49,566 bases of DNA. Origin: Planctomycetaceae bacterium (lineage in GTDB: Bacteria; Planctomycetota; Planctomycetia; Pirellulales; Pirellulaceae). Shown in pieces: positions 35,661 through 44,182 of the stretch. Positions within the stretch are counted from its first letter, which is position 1; each line of letters starts with the position of its first letter. The notes under the pieces were generated by a model. It was not told where the DNA came from. It worked only from the letters and a program-made list of their open reading frames with translations, and searched no databases. A program made the position numbers and the translations under genes. The stretch is taken from NCBI GenBank assembly GCA_002709225.1, contig PAQH01000110.1:1-49566 (forward strand), read 5' to 3'.

Positions 35661-37250
35661 TTGAAAGACGGACGACTTAGAAAGAACTCTTGGATCCTAT
35701 CGGCTGTTGAAGTGCTGTTGATCCTAGTCGTGTTTTTCCTGTTTGCCGGCGGACCTACACCCGATGTCAACGAGGCTCATTATCTAGCGAAGGCCAAACA
35801 CTTCTGGAATCCAGCATGGTGCCGCGGTGATCATTTTCTCGGTTCTGAAGATGGGCATGCGTTTTTTTTCTGGGCTTTTGGCTGGGTCACACTTTTTCTC
35901 CCGCTACCAGCGACCGCTTGGCTGGGCCGATTCTTGATCTGGCTGTTATTGGCATGGAGCTGGCAGAGAGTCAGTTACGCTTGTGTTCCTTGTCGTTTGC
36001 TCGCGGTGCTCACAGCCGCCTTATTTGTGTGCCTGATGCATTACGGGCACTTTGCTGGTGAATGGGTGGTTGGCGGCGTTGAGGCGAAAGGGTTTTCATT
36101 TGCGTGTTTGCTATTTGCCTTGGGGTATCTCGTACGTGACCGGTGGGCACCGGCGTGGCTATTTCTCGGGGTTGCTACGGCGTTTCATGTGTTGGTGGGT
36201 GGTTGGTCCCTCTGTTGCCTACTCTTTGTCTCCTTGATGAATCGTGGAATCAGAGGAACGTTGCAGTCCTGGTGCCCTATTCTGTTAGCGGCGTTATTCG
36301 CGTTGCCTGGCATTTGGCCGGCAATCCAGCTCACGGATGTCGCGACAGCCGAGCAGATTAGCGCGGCAAACGAAATCTATGTGTTTGAGCGTTTATCACA
36401 CCACTTGGTGTTTCATCGAATCTTCTACAGTCAGGGTGGTATCTTCGCTTGGCGTTTTGGCGCCTTGTTAGCGGGTTGGATTTGTTTCGCATGGGTCTTC
36501 AGACGGGTTGATCGAGTTCAGCGACTATATGCACTCGTTGCTGCTGCTGTTGCTATTGCATTGGTCGGTGTGCTTATCGACCAAGTGACGCTTTGGCATC
36601 GTGCCGTAGCTGCGTTCTGGTTGCGGTTCTACTGGTTTCGATTGGCCGATGTAATGGTTCCTCTGGGCGTTGCAATAGGGGCCGGTCTCTGGTGGCACAC
36701 GGTGCGGTTGGAGCGGCATCTCCTGGGACAGAGTTTATTGACATTGTTACTTCTTTTTGTGGGCACAGGACTGGGAACGCGCACCCTTGAACGTCGTGTA
36801 CAGAAGCGGCCAGCTGCGATGATACAACCTGATCCGGCTCTGCCGGATCAGGTTCTGTCAGCCTGGGAGAGAGATGCGGATTGGGTTCGCGTGTGCCAGT
36901 GGATTCGAAACAACACCCAACCCGGATCCAGATTTCTGACGCCTTTGCGTCAACAGACGTTCAAGTGGTACGCGCATCGCAGCGAAGTCGCCACGCGTAA
37001 AGATGTACCCCAGAATGCGAGGGCACTCCTGGAGTGGCACGAGCGGATGCAGCTAGTCACGACTTTTGAGAGGCGGCGACGGGAACCCGCTGCATTGTCG
37101 GACTTATTGACGCAAGCTGCACCTTACGGGATTACGCACATTGTGATCGATCGCAGTCTGGACGGTGGCGGAATTCCGTTGGCACGTGTTTATCCATTGG
37201 GTGTTCAGCGGAACCAGCATTTTCTTGTGTATCGAGTGATGCCGCAGTGA
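35661..37250 (+). CDS. Polytopic membrane protein with C-terminal soluble domain
   Basis: A 529-residue inner-membrane protein with about ten hydrophobic segments (for example VLLILVVFFLFAGG, LLLLFVGTGLGT) followed by a soluble C-terminal region of about 130 residues (ADWVRVCQWIRNNTQPGSRFLTP onwards, read in parts). The N-terminal segment after the first helix, GPTPDVNEAHYLAKAKHFWN, and the overall plan resemble multi-helix envelope proteins related to glycosyltransferase-type membrane enzymes (DUF6798-like), but no catalytic motif is certain. The start is a TTG with a strong AAGGAGGA ribosome site about 10 bases upstream. It is not in an obvious operon. Confidence 0.75.
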   Translation: MKDGRLRKNSWILSAVEVLLILVVFFLFAGGPTPDVNEAHYLAKAKHFWNPAWCRGDHFLGSEDGHAFFFWAFGWVTLFLPLPATAWLGRFLIWLLLAWSWQRVSYACVPCRLLAVLTAALFVCLMHYGHFAGEWVVGGVEAKGFSFACLLFALGYLVRDRWAPAWLFLGVATAFHVLVGGWSLCCLLFVSLMNRGIRGTLQSWCPILLAALFALPGIWPAIQLTDVATAEQISAANEIYVFERLSHHLVFHRIFYSQGGIFAWRFGALLAGWICFAWVFRRVDRVQRLYALVAAAVAIALVGVLIDQVTLWHRAVAAFWLRFYWFRLADVMVPLGVAIGAGLWWHTVRLERHLLGQSLLTLLLLFVGTGLGTRTLERRVQKRPAAMIQPDPALPDQVLSAWERDADWVRVCQWIRNNTQPGSRFLTPLRQQTFKWYAHRSEVATRKDVPQNARALLEWHERMQLVTTFERRRREPAALSDLLTQAAPYGITHIVIDRSLDGGGIPLARVYPLGVQRNQHFLVYRVMPQ

Positions 37251-37371
37251 CGCGTGCGATGCTGGGCCTGACTCGCAGCAACCAACGTTGGGGTGGTCGA
37301 TTTGGTGGCCCGATAGATTCACTTTTCGCGGGTTTCCGGGAGTTGATGCGGGAATACTTAAGGTGAGTTGG

Positions 37372-37611
37372 TCAATTGGGAGACCATAGCTGAAATCCGG
37401 ATGCAATCACGGTACCCAAAACGATCAGCGCAACTCCTGTTAACGTGATCAGTAGACGAGCCGGCAGGTGCCCCATTTGGCGTTCCAGCCAACGAGCTTT
37501 GCGCAGCTGAAACAGCCAAACAGCATCGGCTGCCCCAGTGCCTGCCAGTAACGCGCCTATCAGTATGGAAACACCGCCGACGAAGAGGTGTTGTGTATCG
37601 AATCCTAGCAT
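37372..37611 (-). CDS. Small two-helix membrane protein
   Basis: A 79-residue protein with two convincing transmembrane helices, about FVGGVSILIGALLAGTGAA and LLITLTGVALIVLGTVIASG, separated by a short basic loop (RKARWLERQMG). It begins with ATG. The hydrophobic pattern and codon-like composition make it more credible than random open frames, but no family is recognised. Confidence 0.6.
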   Translation of the reverse strand: MLGFDTQHLFVGGVSILIGALLAGTGAADAVWLFQLRKARWLERQMGHLPARLLITLTGVALIVLGTVIASGFQLWSPN

Positions 37612-37704
37612 CCGCCAAATCTTATGAGATTTCGATGATCAGCGTCCGTTGGCGCTAACGGCAGTCGTGGTACTCGCACATCTATTGTCGGTCCCGACCG
37701 GATT

Positions 37705-38640
37705 TCATGGTTGACGTGTGTGCCGTCTACTCAGTGGTTTCAAAGACCAGGCCGAGACCCACGATTCCTGCTTGCGTTTCATGGTAAAGTCTTCGATCAG
37801 ACGCCGTTCCATATCCGCCAGATGTCCGGCACCGTAGAAGACCGCCAGTTTTTTCTTGCCGTCCTTGATTTCTTTCTTGAGTACCGCGAGCGCCCGTTTG
37901 TTTCGCTCGGTGATGATTGTTGAGCCTTGGGGACCTCCCAAGACACTAAGCTGTCCATCTAGATCTTCGAATTGCTGCGCCAAAACTTGCTTAAGTTTTA
38001 GTGCCCGGTCTTGTGAGAAGAAAGCAAATAACAACGCAGCATTCGCGTCATTGTTGGTCTTGGATTGTGTCGCGAGAGACTGTCCCAGCATACGGAATAG
38101 CATTTGGGAAAAACTCTCACCACGGTCTTTCATGGATTGGCTGAATTCTAGTGGAGAAAAATCTGCGTGGACAAAGTTCTTTGGTGAATAGTCAACTTGT
38201 TCGAGCTGAAATTCAAGTTCCAGCATCCGTTTCATAGTCAGTTGCAGCCCACTGATGGCATTGCGGGCCTTTACCTTGGTGCCTTTGGGGATGCGCGTTC
38301 CCGATGGCGCTACTAATTCGTACAGCACGGCGTCATAGCGGGAGAACATTTTGTTGAGTTGTGCATAGTAACTTTTGTCGGCAACATGAATCGCGCCAAT
38401 CAAATCCACAGTTAACCCAGTGTCCGTAGGAGTCTTGGGAACGTAACGTACAACCGCAGTTTCCAGTGCGACCAGTTTTTTCTCTTTGTCACGGGTTAAA
38501 CGAACGAATGCCGGTGTTTTGTCAGCCTGTGGTTGCTGGCGGCTTTGGGATGTTTGGTTGTCGTCGGCAAAGGTTGATGGGATACCAGCGCTCGGAACCA
38601 GCGTGCCCAGCAATAGAGCGAGTGAGTGGAGGATGCGCAT
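37705..38640 (-). CDS. TraB/GumN-like exported protein
   Basis: A 311-residue protein with a signal peptide from the ATG at 38640 (MRILHSLALLLGTLV, cleavage near TFADD). It has the TraB/GumN (TIKI-like) hallmarks: the GAIHVADKSYYAQLNKMF segment with a histidine, YDAVLYELVAPSG, and a second conserved glycine-histidine motif in LAVFYGAGHLADMERRL. In the wider family these histidines and acids bind metal for proteolysis, but most bacterial members are uncharacterised. The frame is open upstream to 38859; that extra part includes a tandem duplication and is not family-like. Confidence 0.78.
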   Translation of the reverse strand: MRILHSLALLLGTLVPSAGIPSTFADDNQTSQSRQQPQADKTPAFVRLTRDKEKKLVALETAVVRYVPKTPTDTGLTVDLIGAIHVADKSYYAQLNKMFSRYDAVLYELVAPSGTRIPKGTKVKARNAISGLQLTMKRMLELEFQLEQVDYSPKNFVHADFSPLEFSQSMKDRGESFSQMLFRMLGQSLATQSKTNNDANAALLFAFFSQDRALKLKQVLAQQFEDLDGQLSVLGGPQGSTIITERNKRALAVLKKEIKDGKKKLAVFYGAGHLADMERRLIEDFTMKRKQESWVSAWSLKPLSRRHTRQP

Positions 38641-38700
38641 GATTAGAAGGGTTCCCGGTGGTGGCAATTGTTGGGATTGAATAATGCGAATTGGGCCGCA

Positions 38701-38730
38701 CGGTCTTCTCGAATACGGTCTTCTCGAATA
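38701..38730. repeat. 15-bp perfect tandem duplication
   Basis: CGGTCTTCTCGAATA is repeated head to tail with no mismatch, in the 5' leader of the TraB/GumN-like gene. It looks like a recent slippage event. Confidence 0.85.
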
Positions 38731-38876
38731 TAGGTCAGCTGGAGTACAGAAACAACGTGTTACGCCGCGGACCAGCAGGAAGTGCAGATTGAAGGTTGTT
38801 TGCTCTTTGCTCCGCCTAGTGTTGGTATCAGAGAACGTGATTGGAGCCGGCAACGACATGGTTGCTCATCCGAGAA

Positions 38877-39986
38877 TTACTTGGTGCGGTCAGCTAACAG
38901 ACGGCCAATCTTACGTCCTGTTACGTTCAAAGGTAACTGTTCCAGTTCATCGGGCGCACGCCAGCATAGATGGTCGTCTTGTTTTCGACCTGACACGTAG
39001 TGAGCTAAATGGCATTGCAGGGTGATCCGGAAACGTGTTACTCCGTGCTGCATGGTGGTCAGGTGTTGGGATGGATCTATTTTCATGCCGGTTAGTTGGT
39101 GCGCATTGTCGATCAGTTCCTGGTTGCTGACGGCAGTCTGCCCCGGATTGGTTGCGAACCGGGGAAAATCCCACAGGCCTGCCCAGCGTTCCTGATCACT
39201 GTGCCGCCGCAATAGCACACGTGTTCCACGTTGAATCACGATCGCTGCCTCAGTGACATTTTCGATGGCAGTACGTGGTTTCTTGGCGGGAATCAGAGCC
39301 TGCGTTCCTTGGCGATACGCGGCACAAAGCATGTGTACGGGGCAGCTTGCACAGCTGGGAACGCGCGGTGTGCAGACTTCGCTCCCGAGTTCCATGAGCG
39401 CCTGATTCAAGTCGCCTACTCGCTGGCGTGGAAGCAACGATTCGGAAAATGACCAAAGTAGCTGTTGGCCATGTTTTTCAGTCGGAATTCCGCGAAAAGC
39501 CAATAGTCGACTGAACACACGGACCGTGTTTGCTTCAAGAATCGGCAATTTTTGATCAAGCGCAATCGACAGGATTGCGCCCGCGGTGTAGCGGCCAATT
39601 CCTGGCAACGAACGGGCAACTGAAAAATCCTCGGGAAATTGTGCATTGTGATCTTGTACGATTTGTTGTGCTGCGCGGTGGAGATTGCGGGCCCGCCGGT
39701 AGTATCCCAGTCCTTCCCACAGACGCAGGACTTCATCTTCTTTGGCGGCGGCGAGGCTGCTAATATCAGGAAATCGACTGATGAATCGTTGAAAGTACGG
39801 TACCACGGTTGCCACTTGGGTTTGCTGCAGCATGATTTCGCTTACCCAGACGTGGTACAGGATGCGCGTACGGCGCCACGGCAAGTCGCGGCCGTGCACC
39901 CCGAACCAGGTGAGCAATCGCCGACGCAATGATTGTCTCCAGCGACTGTCCGGGATTTCGGGTGGAGGCGGCGTGCCCATGCTCAT
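38877..39986 (-). CDS. mutY: A/G-specific adenine DNA glycosylase
   Basis: Removes adenine mispaired with 8-oxoguanine. The 369-residue protein has the helix-hairpin-helix core with the catalytic glutamate E50 (WVSEIMLQQTQVATVV), the HhH motif ARSLPGIGRYTAGAIL and the iron-sulfur loop CTPRVPSCASCPVHMLC (C-x6-C-x2-C-x5-C). The C-terminal NUDIX-like domain that recognises 8-oxoG is present (GTRVLLRRHSDQERWAGLWD). At the second catalytic position the usual LDGNV reads LEANT, with Glu151 for the Asp that is Asp138 in E. coli. The acid is kept but longer by one carbon. A divergent glycosyltransferase gene lies upstream. Confidence 0.93.
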   Translation of the reverse strand: MSMGTPPPPEIPDSRWRQSLRRRLLTWFGVHGRDLPWRRTRILYHVWVSEIMLQQTQVATVVPYFQRFISRFPDISSLAAAKEDEVLRLWEGLGYYRRARNLHRAAQQIVQDHNAQFPEDFSVARSLPGIGRYTAGAILSIALDQKLPILEANTVRVFSRLLAFRGIPTEKHGQQLLWSFSESLLPRQRVGDLNQALMELGSEVCTPRVPSCASCPVHMLCAAYRQGTQALIPAKKPRTAIENVTEAAIVIQRGTRVLLRRHSDQERWAGLWDFPRFATNPGQTAVSNQELIDNAHQLTGMKIDPSQHLTTMQHGVTRFRITLQCHLAHYVSGRKQDDHLCWRAPDELEQLPLNVTGRKIGRLLADRTK

Positions 39987-40126
39987 GGAGTGTTACCAAA
40001 CGAACGCGTAGTGTCGTTCTGGCCCTAATGGCTGAGTTTGCGTTGACGTGTGGAGATTCTCACGCTACGGTTGCCCGCAAGCATTCCGGCTCTTACGGAT
40101 CTTACTGGCAAGTAATGGAATCTGCC

Positions 40127-41887
40127 ATGTCGCTGCCGCGTTTTGTCTTGCTTGACAACTCGCTGGTTGAAGTGGGCGGTCACTTTCTCGAGCACGCGGT
40201 ATGTCTTCTCAAGGCGGCAGGCCTGGCGGATTTTCAGCCTGTTTTGGCGACCAATCGAGCCTTTCAGCAACGTGACGCCGTCCCGCCCGGCTGGCTGGTT
40301 TATCCGATCTTTCGGTATACCGCCCTGGGGCGTTATTCATCATTCACCGCACAACCGGAGAAAGGAATCGCAACGCAGTCTCGCTCTGGATTGTGGGTGT
40401 GTCTGAAACAGTGGCTGGGGCGTAGGAAACGGATTCGTAGTTTTGCTGCGAGCTGCGACCAGCTGTTTGCCGAGATCGCACTGGAACAGGACGATCATGT
40501 CTGCTTGCCATTTTGCACTGAGCTTTCACTGCTCGGTGTCTTAGAGTATCTGCACCGTTGTCCAGATGCGGCAAACGCGACCTGGCACTTGTACTACCAT
40601 TCTTCGTGTTTACAGGGGAGGCCATCGGGTTGGGACGCGCAAAAACGACAGGCAAATGTGATGAAACTGGCTTTGCGGCAGGCAGAGGAACTTGTTGAAC
40701 AAGGGCGACTCCGTTTCTACGCGACGACACCTCACGTTTGCGATAGTCTGAATGAACTCAGTCGGGTTACATTTCGATATTTGCCTTTTCCAGTGGAGGT
40801 TGGTAGTACGGAGTCGTCTACGAATCGACCTGTGGGTTCTCCCTTGCGGCTGTTGCTCGGGGGGCAGCCTAGAGCGGAAAAAGGCGTCACACATCGTGCT
40901 GAGTATGTCAACAGTTTATGGAGTCGCGGGCTTGGTAGTGGTGAACTGCAATTGCGGATGCAACAACAGCCTGGCACGCCTCCGCTTGAGGTTCCAGCGA
41001 ACGTACAGCATGGCTTGCTGCACAACGAACCAGCACCCGTCGTGTTTGCTCCTTATCCCCTTTCTTACGAGGGGTATCGCGAGTTCTTGCGATCCGCGGA
41101 TGTCGGGCTGTTGATGTACGACGGTGAGGCTTACTATTCGCGCATCAGCAGTGTGATGCTTGAGCTTCTTTGCTTAGGGATTCCAGTCATTGTTCCCGCT
41201 GGCTGTTGGATGGGAGAAATAGTTGCAGAGGCCAATACACGTTATTTGGACAGGATATCCCAACTATGGCCGCCGATGGCAGTTGACGGGCTGCCACTCA
41301 GCCAATCGCAGCGACAGTCCGCGGGGGCTCGTAATGCGGGATCCCAGGACCAATGTGGGCATATTGCGACTGGATCTACCCTCATTCCCCAGGGCGCGTC
41401 AGTGTGGTGCCCGCGGTTTTACTGGACTGGACCAGAGTCACGTGGTACCTATTTGCACCTCGATGTACTGCAAACAGATCGTCACGGCGAGACCGTAAAA
41501 CACTGGGCCGTGGTGCTACATCGGTCTGCAGAAACGTCATTGAGTTCAGCACTATTTGAGTTGCACACCCAGGCGCGAACAATTCACTGGTCGATAAGTG
41601 ACGCGTATGCCGCTGGCGCACCTCCGCAGGGACAAATGAACTCAAGATTCTTTGCCAGGCCAGTAGCAGTTCCCAGTGGTTCCATCGGACTGGTCGCGGT
41701 TGATCGAGGGCAAGTCCCGGCCTTGGTGACAGAAGTAATGGCCCACTATGAGCACTACCAGCAAGAGGCCAAGGCTTATGGGGCCGTATTGGCACAGCGG
41801 CACACGGCTGCCGCACACCTGTCACAGTTGTTGGATTGTGGTGTGCAATCTCCCCAGGTTGCGGTGCGCGAACGTCATTGCGCCTAA
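40127..41887 (+). CDS. Glycosyltransferase (GT-B type)
   Basis: A 586-residue protein resembling two-domain GT-B glycosyltransferases. The N-terminal domain begins RFVLLDNSLVEVGGHFLEHA, with the GGH glycine loop typical of the acceptor domain. The donor domain includes LLLGGQPRAEKGVTHRAEY, VVFAPYPLSYEGYREFLRSA, DVGLLMYDGEAYYSRISSVM and LELLCLGIPVIVPAGC, the expected E-x7-E-like region. A C-terminal extension of about 190 residues has no recognised motif. The frame is open to 39929, but that part overlaps mutY; I prefer the ATG at 40127 (ATG at 40115 also possible). Sugar donor and acceptor are unknown. Confidence 0.75.
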   Translation: MSLPRFVLLDNSLVEVGGHFLEHAVCLLKAAGLADFQPVLATNRAFQQRDAVPPGWLVYPIFRYTALGRYSSFTAQPEKGIATQSRSGLWVCLKQWLGRRKRIRSFAASCDQLFAEIALEQDDHVCLPFCTELSLLGVLEYLHRCPDAANATWHLYYHSSCLQGRPSGWDAQKRQANVMKLALRQAEELVEQGRLRFYATTPHVCDSLNELSRVTFRYLPFPVEVGSTESSTNRPVGSPLRLLLGGQPRAEKGVTHRAEYVNSLWSRGLGSGELQLRMQQQPGTPPLEVPANVQHGLLHNEPAPVVFAPYPLSYEGYREFLRSADVGLLMYDGEAYYSRISSVMLELLCLGIPVIVPAGCWMGEIVAEANTRYLDRISQLWPPMAVDGLPLSQSQRQSAGARNAGSQDQCGHIATGSTLIPQGASVWCPRFYWTGPESRGTYLHLDVLQTDRHGETVKHWAVVLHRSAETSLSSALFELHTQARTIHWSISDAYAAGAPPQGQMNSRFFARPVAVPSGSIGLVAVDRGQVPALVTEVMAHYEHYQQEAKAYGAVLAQRHTAAAHLSQLLDCGVQSPQVAVRERHCA

Positions 41888-42118
41888 GGCGTTGTGATTC
41901 CAGCTGTTCGATGACATGCGACACCATTGTTGTGTCACGGCGGTGTTTGTACAGCTATTTCACTTGCGCTTTTCTAGTGCCGAATTCTCGCATCTATGGA
42001 TCACCCTGCGGAAGTGCTAAGATGGAGAACGGCTGCGGGCTCTTTATGCCAGATTTTCGAATGTAGCTGATGCCGGTCGACTTGCGAACGTATAGGTTAC
42101 TCTCGTATTGGTTGTGCC

Positions 42119-44128
42119 ATGCGCCCGACTGGATATGGTGTCATCGACGACAGTCCTTTGCAGCGGGCTCCTGGCCTTGTTCCTGCCGCTCCGCGCGTAG
42201 TTTCGCTTGACTCTCATCAACCTTTGTCAGCGGAGTTGGCAGGGTCGATCATTCCTGAGCAGCACTCGGACGACGCTCTAGAACGGCAACGGAAGGCCGG
42301 TGGTCCGAACGCCATTTGGTTCGACGGCGGCACTCTGTTGTGCGGTTGCCCGGAGTGTCACGCGCCGATGTCGATTCGACTGTGGTTGGCAGTTGCCGAC
42401 TGCTGGCAGTGCGAGACGAGCATTCAGCTGACTGAGGAGCAGGAGCGGCAAGCTCATAGGTTGTTGCAGCAGCAGAACTCTCAGAGTGCCGCTCGGCCCT
42501 CGTTGCCGCAGGGGCCGGTGAAGTCATCCGTGCCACCGGTGCCGTTGTCGACGGAGCATTTGTCGGCACCGTTCGACCAAGTTGTGGCTGGGACTCCACC
42601 TGCCCCTTCCTTGCCATCTCCACCTCGAGCGCGACGGCGGCGCACGGCGGCGTCTACAGAGGCGCATCGTCGCTTGAGGCCGCACACTGCGACGGCACTA
42701 GCCACAGCATGGCTGAGCGAGTTGTTTACGGACCTACCGTCATGGTTGATCAGTCTCGTCTTTCATCTCATCTTGCTCACGATTTTGGGTTTGCTAACTC
42801 TGGGCGATTTGCAGGATCGTGTTATCACACTGTCTACAGTTGTCAGCCGTAACGTCCGGAAGGGTGTCGCGGAATTTTCTCTTGAGCAGGATGAAGCTCA
42901 GTTTCAATTGCCTCCGCCGAGCGAGTTTGACGTAAATAACCGGACAGATCGGCAGATTTTGCTGCGGGCGGAACAGGAAGCGAGGCAATTGCGAGTTGAT
43001 TCAGAGGCGTTAGAAACAACGATGCCGTTAGAACAGGTTCGTCAACGTGTACAGGGGGCTCGCAAATCGCGGTTGGCGCTGGCTGCACGCGATCCGCGCG
43101 TTCGGGTAGAGATGATCAGGCAAGAGGGGGGGACGACACTTACAGAGGCAGCTGTGGCTAGGGCGTTGCATTGGCTTTCACGTCAACAGCGACGTGACGG
43201 ACGCTGGAAACTGGATGGTGGTCGCGCCAGTGATAGTGCTGCAACCTCGTTAGCGCTAATGCCTTTTCTGGGCGCTGGACAGACACCTGATGCAGGTGTC
43301 TACAAGAACGTGGTGGCACGTGGGTTGCGGTGGTTATTAGACAGTCAGTTACCGAATGGTGACTTGCGCATCAACGGGAGTGGCAATACCGGAATGTACG
43401 CCCAAGGGCAATGCGCGATTGTGTTGTGCGAGGCATTCTTGATGACGGGTAACGAACGATTACGGATGCCGGCGCAGCAGGCAATTGATTTTATTGTTGA
43501 AGCACAGTTTCCAGATGGTGGTTGGCGTTACCGTCCTAATGGCGAGACTCCCAGGCCAGGGCGGCGTGGTGATACGAGTGTGTTAGGTTGGCAGATGATG
43601 GCCCTACAAAGCGCGCGCGCTGCAGGACTTGAGGTGCCCGAGGAAACACTCGAACTGGCGAGCCATTATCTGGATGGTGTCGCTACCCGTAGCGGGTCGC
43701 AATACGCTTACCAAAGAGGGAACGCGCCGACACCTGTCATGACTGCCGAAGCATTATTGTGCCGCATGTATTTAGGCTGGTCGTTACGTGAACCTGGATT
43801 ACGACAGGGAGTGGATTACCTACTCAGCCAGCACTTGCCAGATGCACGCCGTGAGAACGTCTATTATTGGTACTACGCCACGCAGACATTACATCAGATG
43901 GGTGGCACACATTGGGACCGATGGAACAAAAAGATGCGGAGTGTTCTTGTTTCGAGCCAGGTTACCCGAGGCAATCACGCGGGGAGCTGGCCACCAGCGC
44001 ATTCACACTCCAAGGCTGGAGGGAGAGTCTATATGACTGCTTTGGCCGCCTGCACACTAGAGGTTTACTATCGCCATTTACCGATCTTTCGGCAGATCGA
44101 CCTGGATGAGCAGGGCGCTGCGAAGTGA
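42119..44128 (+). CDS. Membrane-anchored terpenoid-cyclase-fold (toroid) protein with zinc ribbon
   Basis: A 669-residue protein in three parts. Residues 75-105 form a zinc-ribbon-like CGCPECH...CWQC motif. After a Pro/Ser-rich linker a membrane helix follows (WLISLVFHLILLTILGLLTL, about 206-225). From about residue 335 to 660 there is an alpha/alpha-toroid of the prenyltransferase/squalene-cyclase fold, with QW-type repeats such as ALHWLSRQQRRDGRWKLDGG, GLRWLLDSQLPNGDLRI and FIVEAQFPDGGWRYRP. No DxDD or DCTAE cyclase motif is seen, so a binding or scaffold role is more likely than terpenoid synthesis. Such proteins are frequent in Planctomycetes. The oxidoreductase gene follows after about 54 bases. 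Confidence 0.82.
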   Translation: MRPTGYGVIDDSPLQRAPGLVPAAPRVVSLDSHQPLSAELAGSIIPEQHSDDALERQRKAGGPNAIWFDGGTLLCGCPECHAPMSIRLWLAVADCWQCETSIQLTEEQERQAHRLLQQQNSQSAARPSLPQGPVKSSVPPVPLSTEHLSAPFDQVVAGTPPAPSLPSPPRARRRRTAASTEAHRRLRPHTATALATAWLSELFTDLPSWLISLVFHLILLTILGLLTLGDLQDRVITLSTVVSRNVRKGVAEFSLEQDEAQFQLPPPSEFDVNNRTDRQILLRAEQEARQLRVDSEALETTMPLEQVRQRVQGARKSRLALAARDPRVRVEMIRQEGGTTLTEAAVARALHWLSRQQRRDGRWKLDGGRASDSAATSLALMPFLGAGQTPDAGVYKNVVARGLRWLLDSQLPNGDLRINGSGNTGMYAQGQCAIVLCEAFLMTGNERLRMPAQQAIDFIVEAQFPDGGWRYRPNGETPRPGRRGDTSVLGWQMMALQSARAAGLEVPEETLELASHYLDGVATRSGSQYAYQRGNAPTPVMTAEALLCRMYLGWSLREPGLRQGVDYLLSQHLPDARRENVYYWYYATQTLHQMGGTHWDRWNKKMRSVLVSSQVTRGNHAGSWPPAHSHSKAGGRVYMTALAACTLEVYYRHLPIFRQIDLDEQGAAK

Positions 44129-44182
44129 GGGTTTACGTTGAGTGGCTGTAGCTGTGGCTAGAAACTGGCCAGCTGTTGGGTT

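Noticed and set aside
35435..35770. Minus-strand open frame with a protein-like middle (LLLNLFSDIEIAETIHTHME)
   Set aside because: It runs into the start of the membrane protein gene and has no start codon before the credible part; might be worth a search, but not supported.
42119..44128. Reading the toroid protein as a squalene/hopene cyclase
   Set aside because: No DxDD or DxDD-like acid motif and a membrane anchor with zinc ribbon instead; the fold alone does not support cyclase activity.
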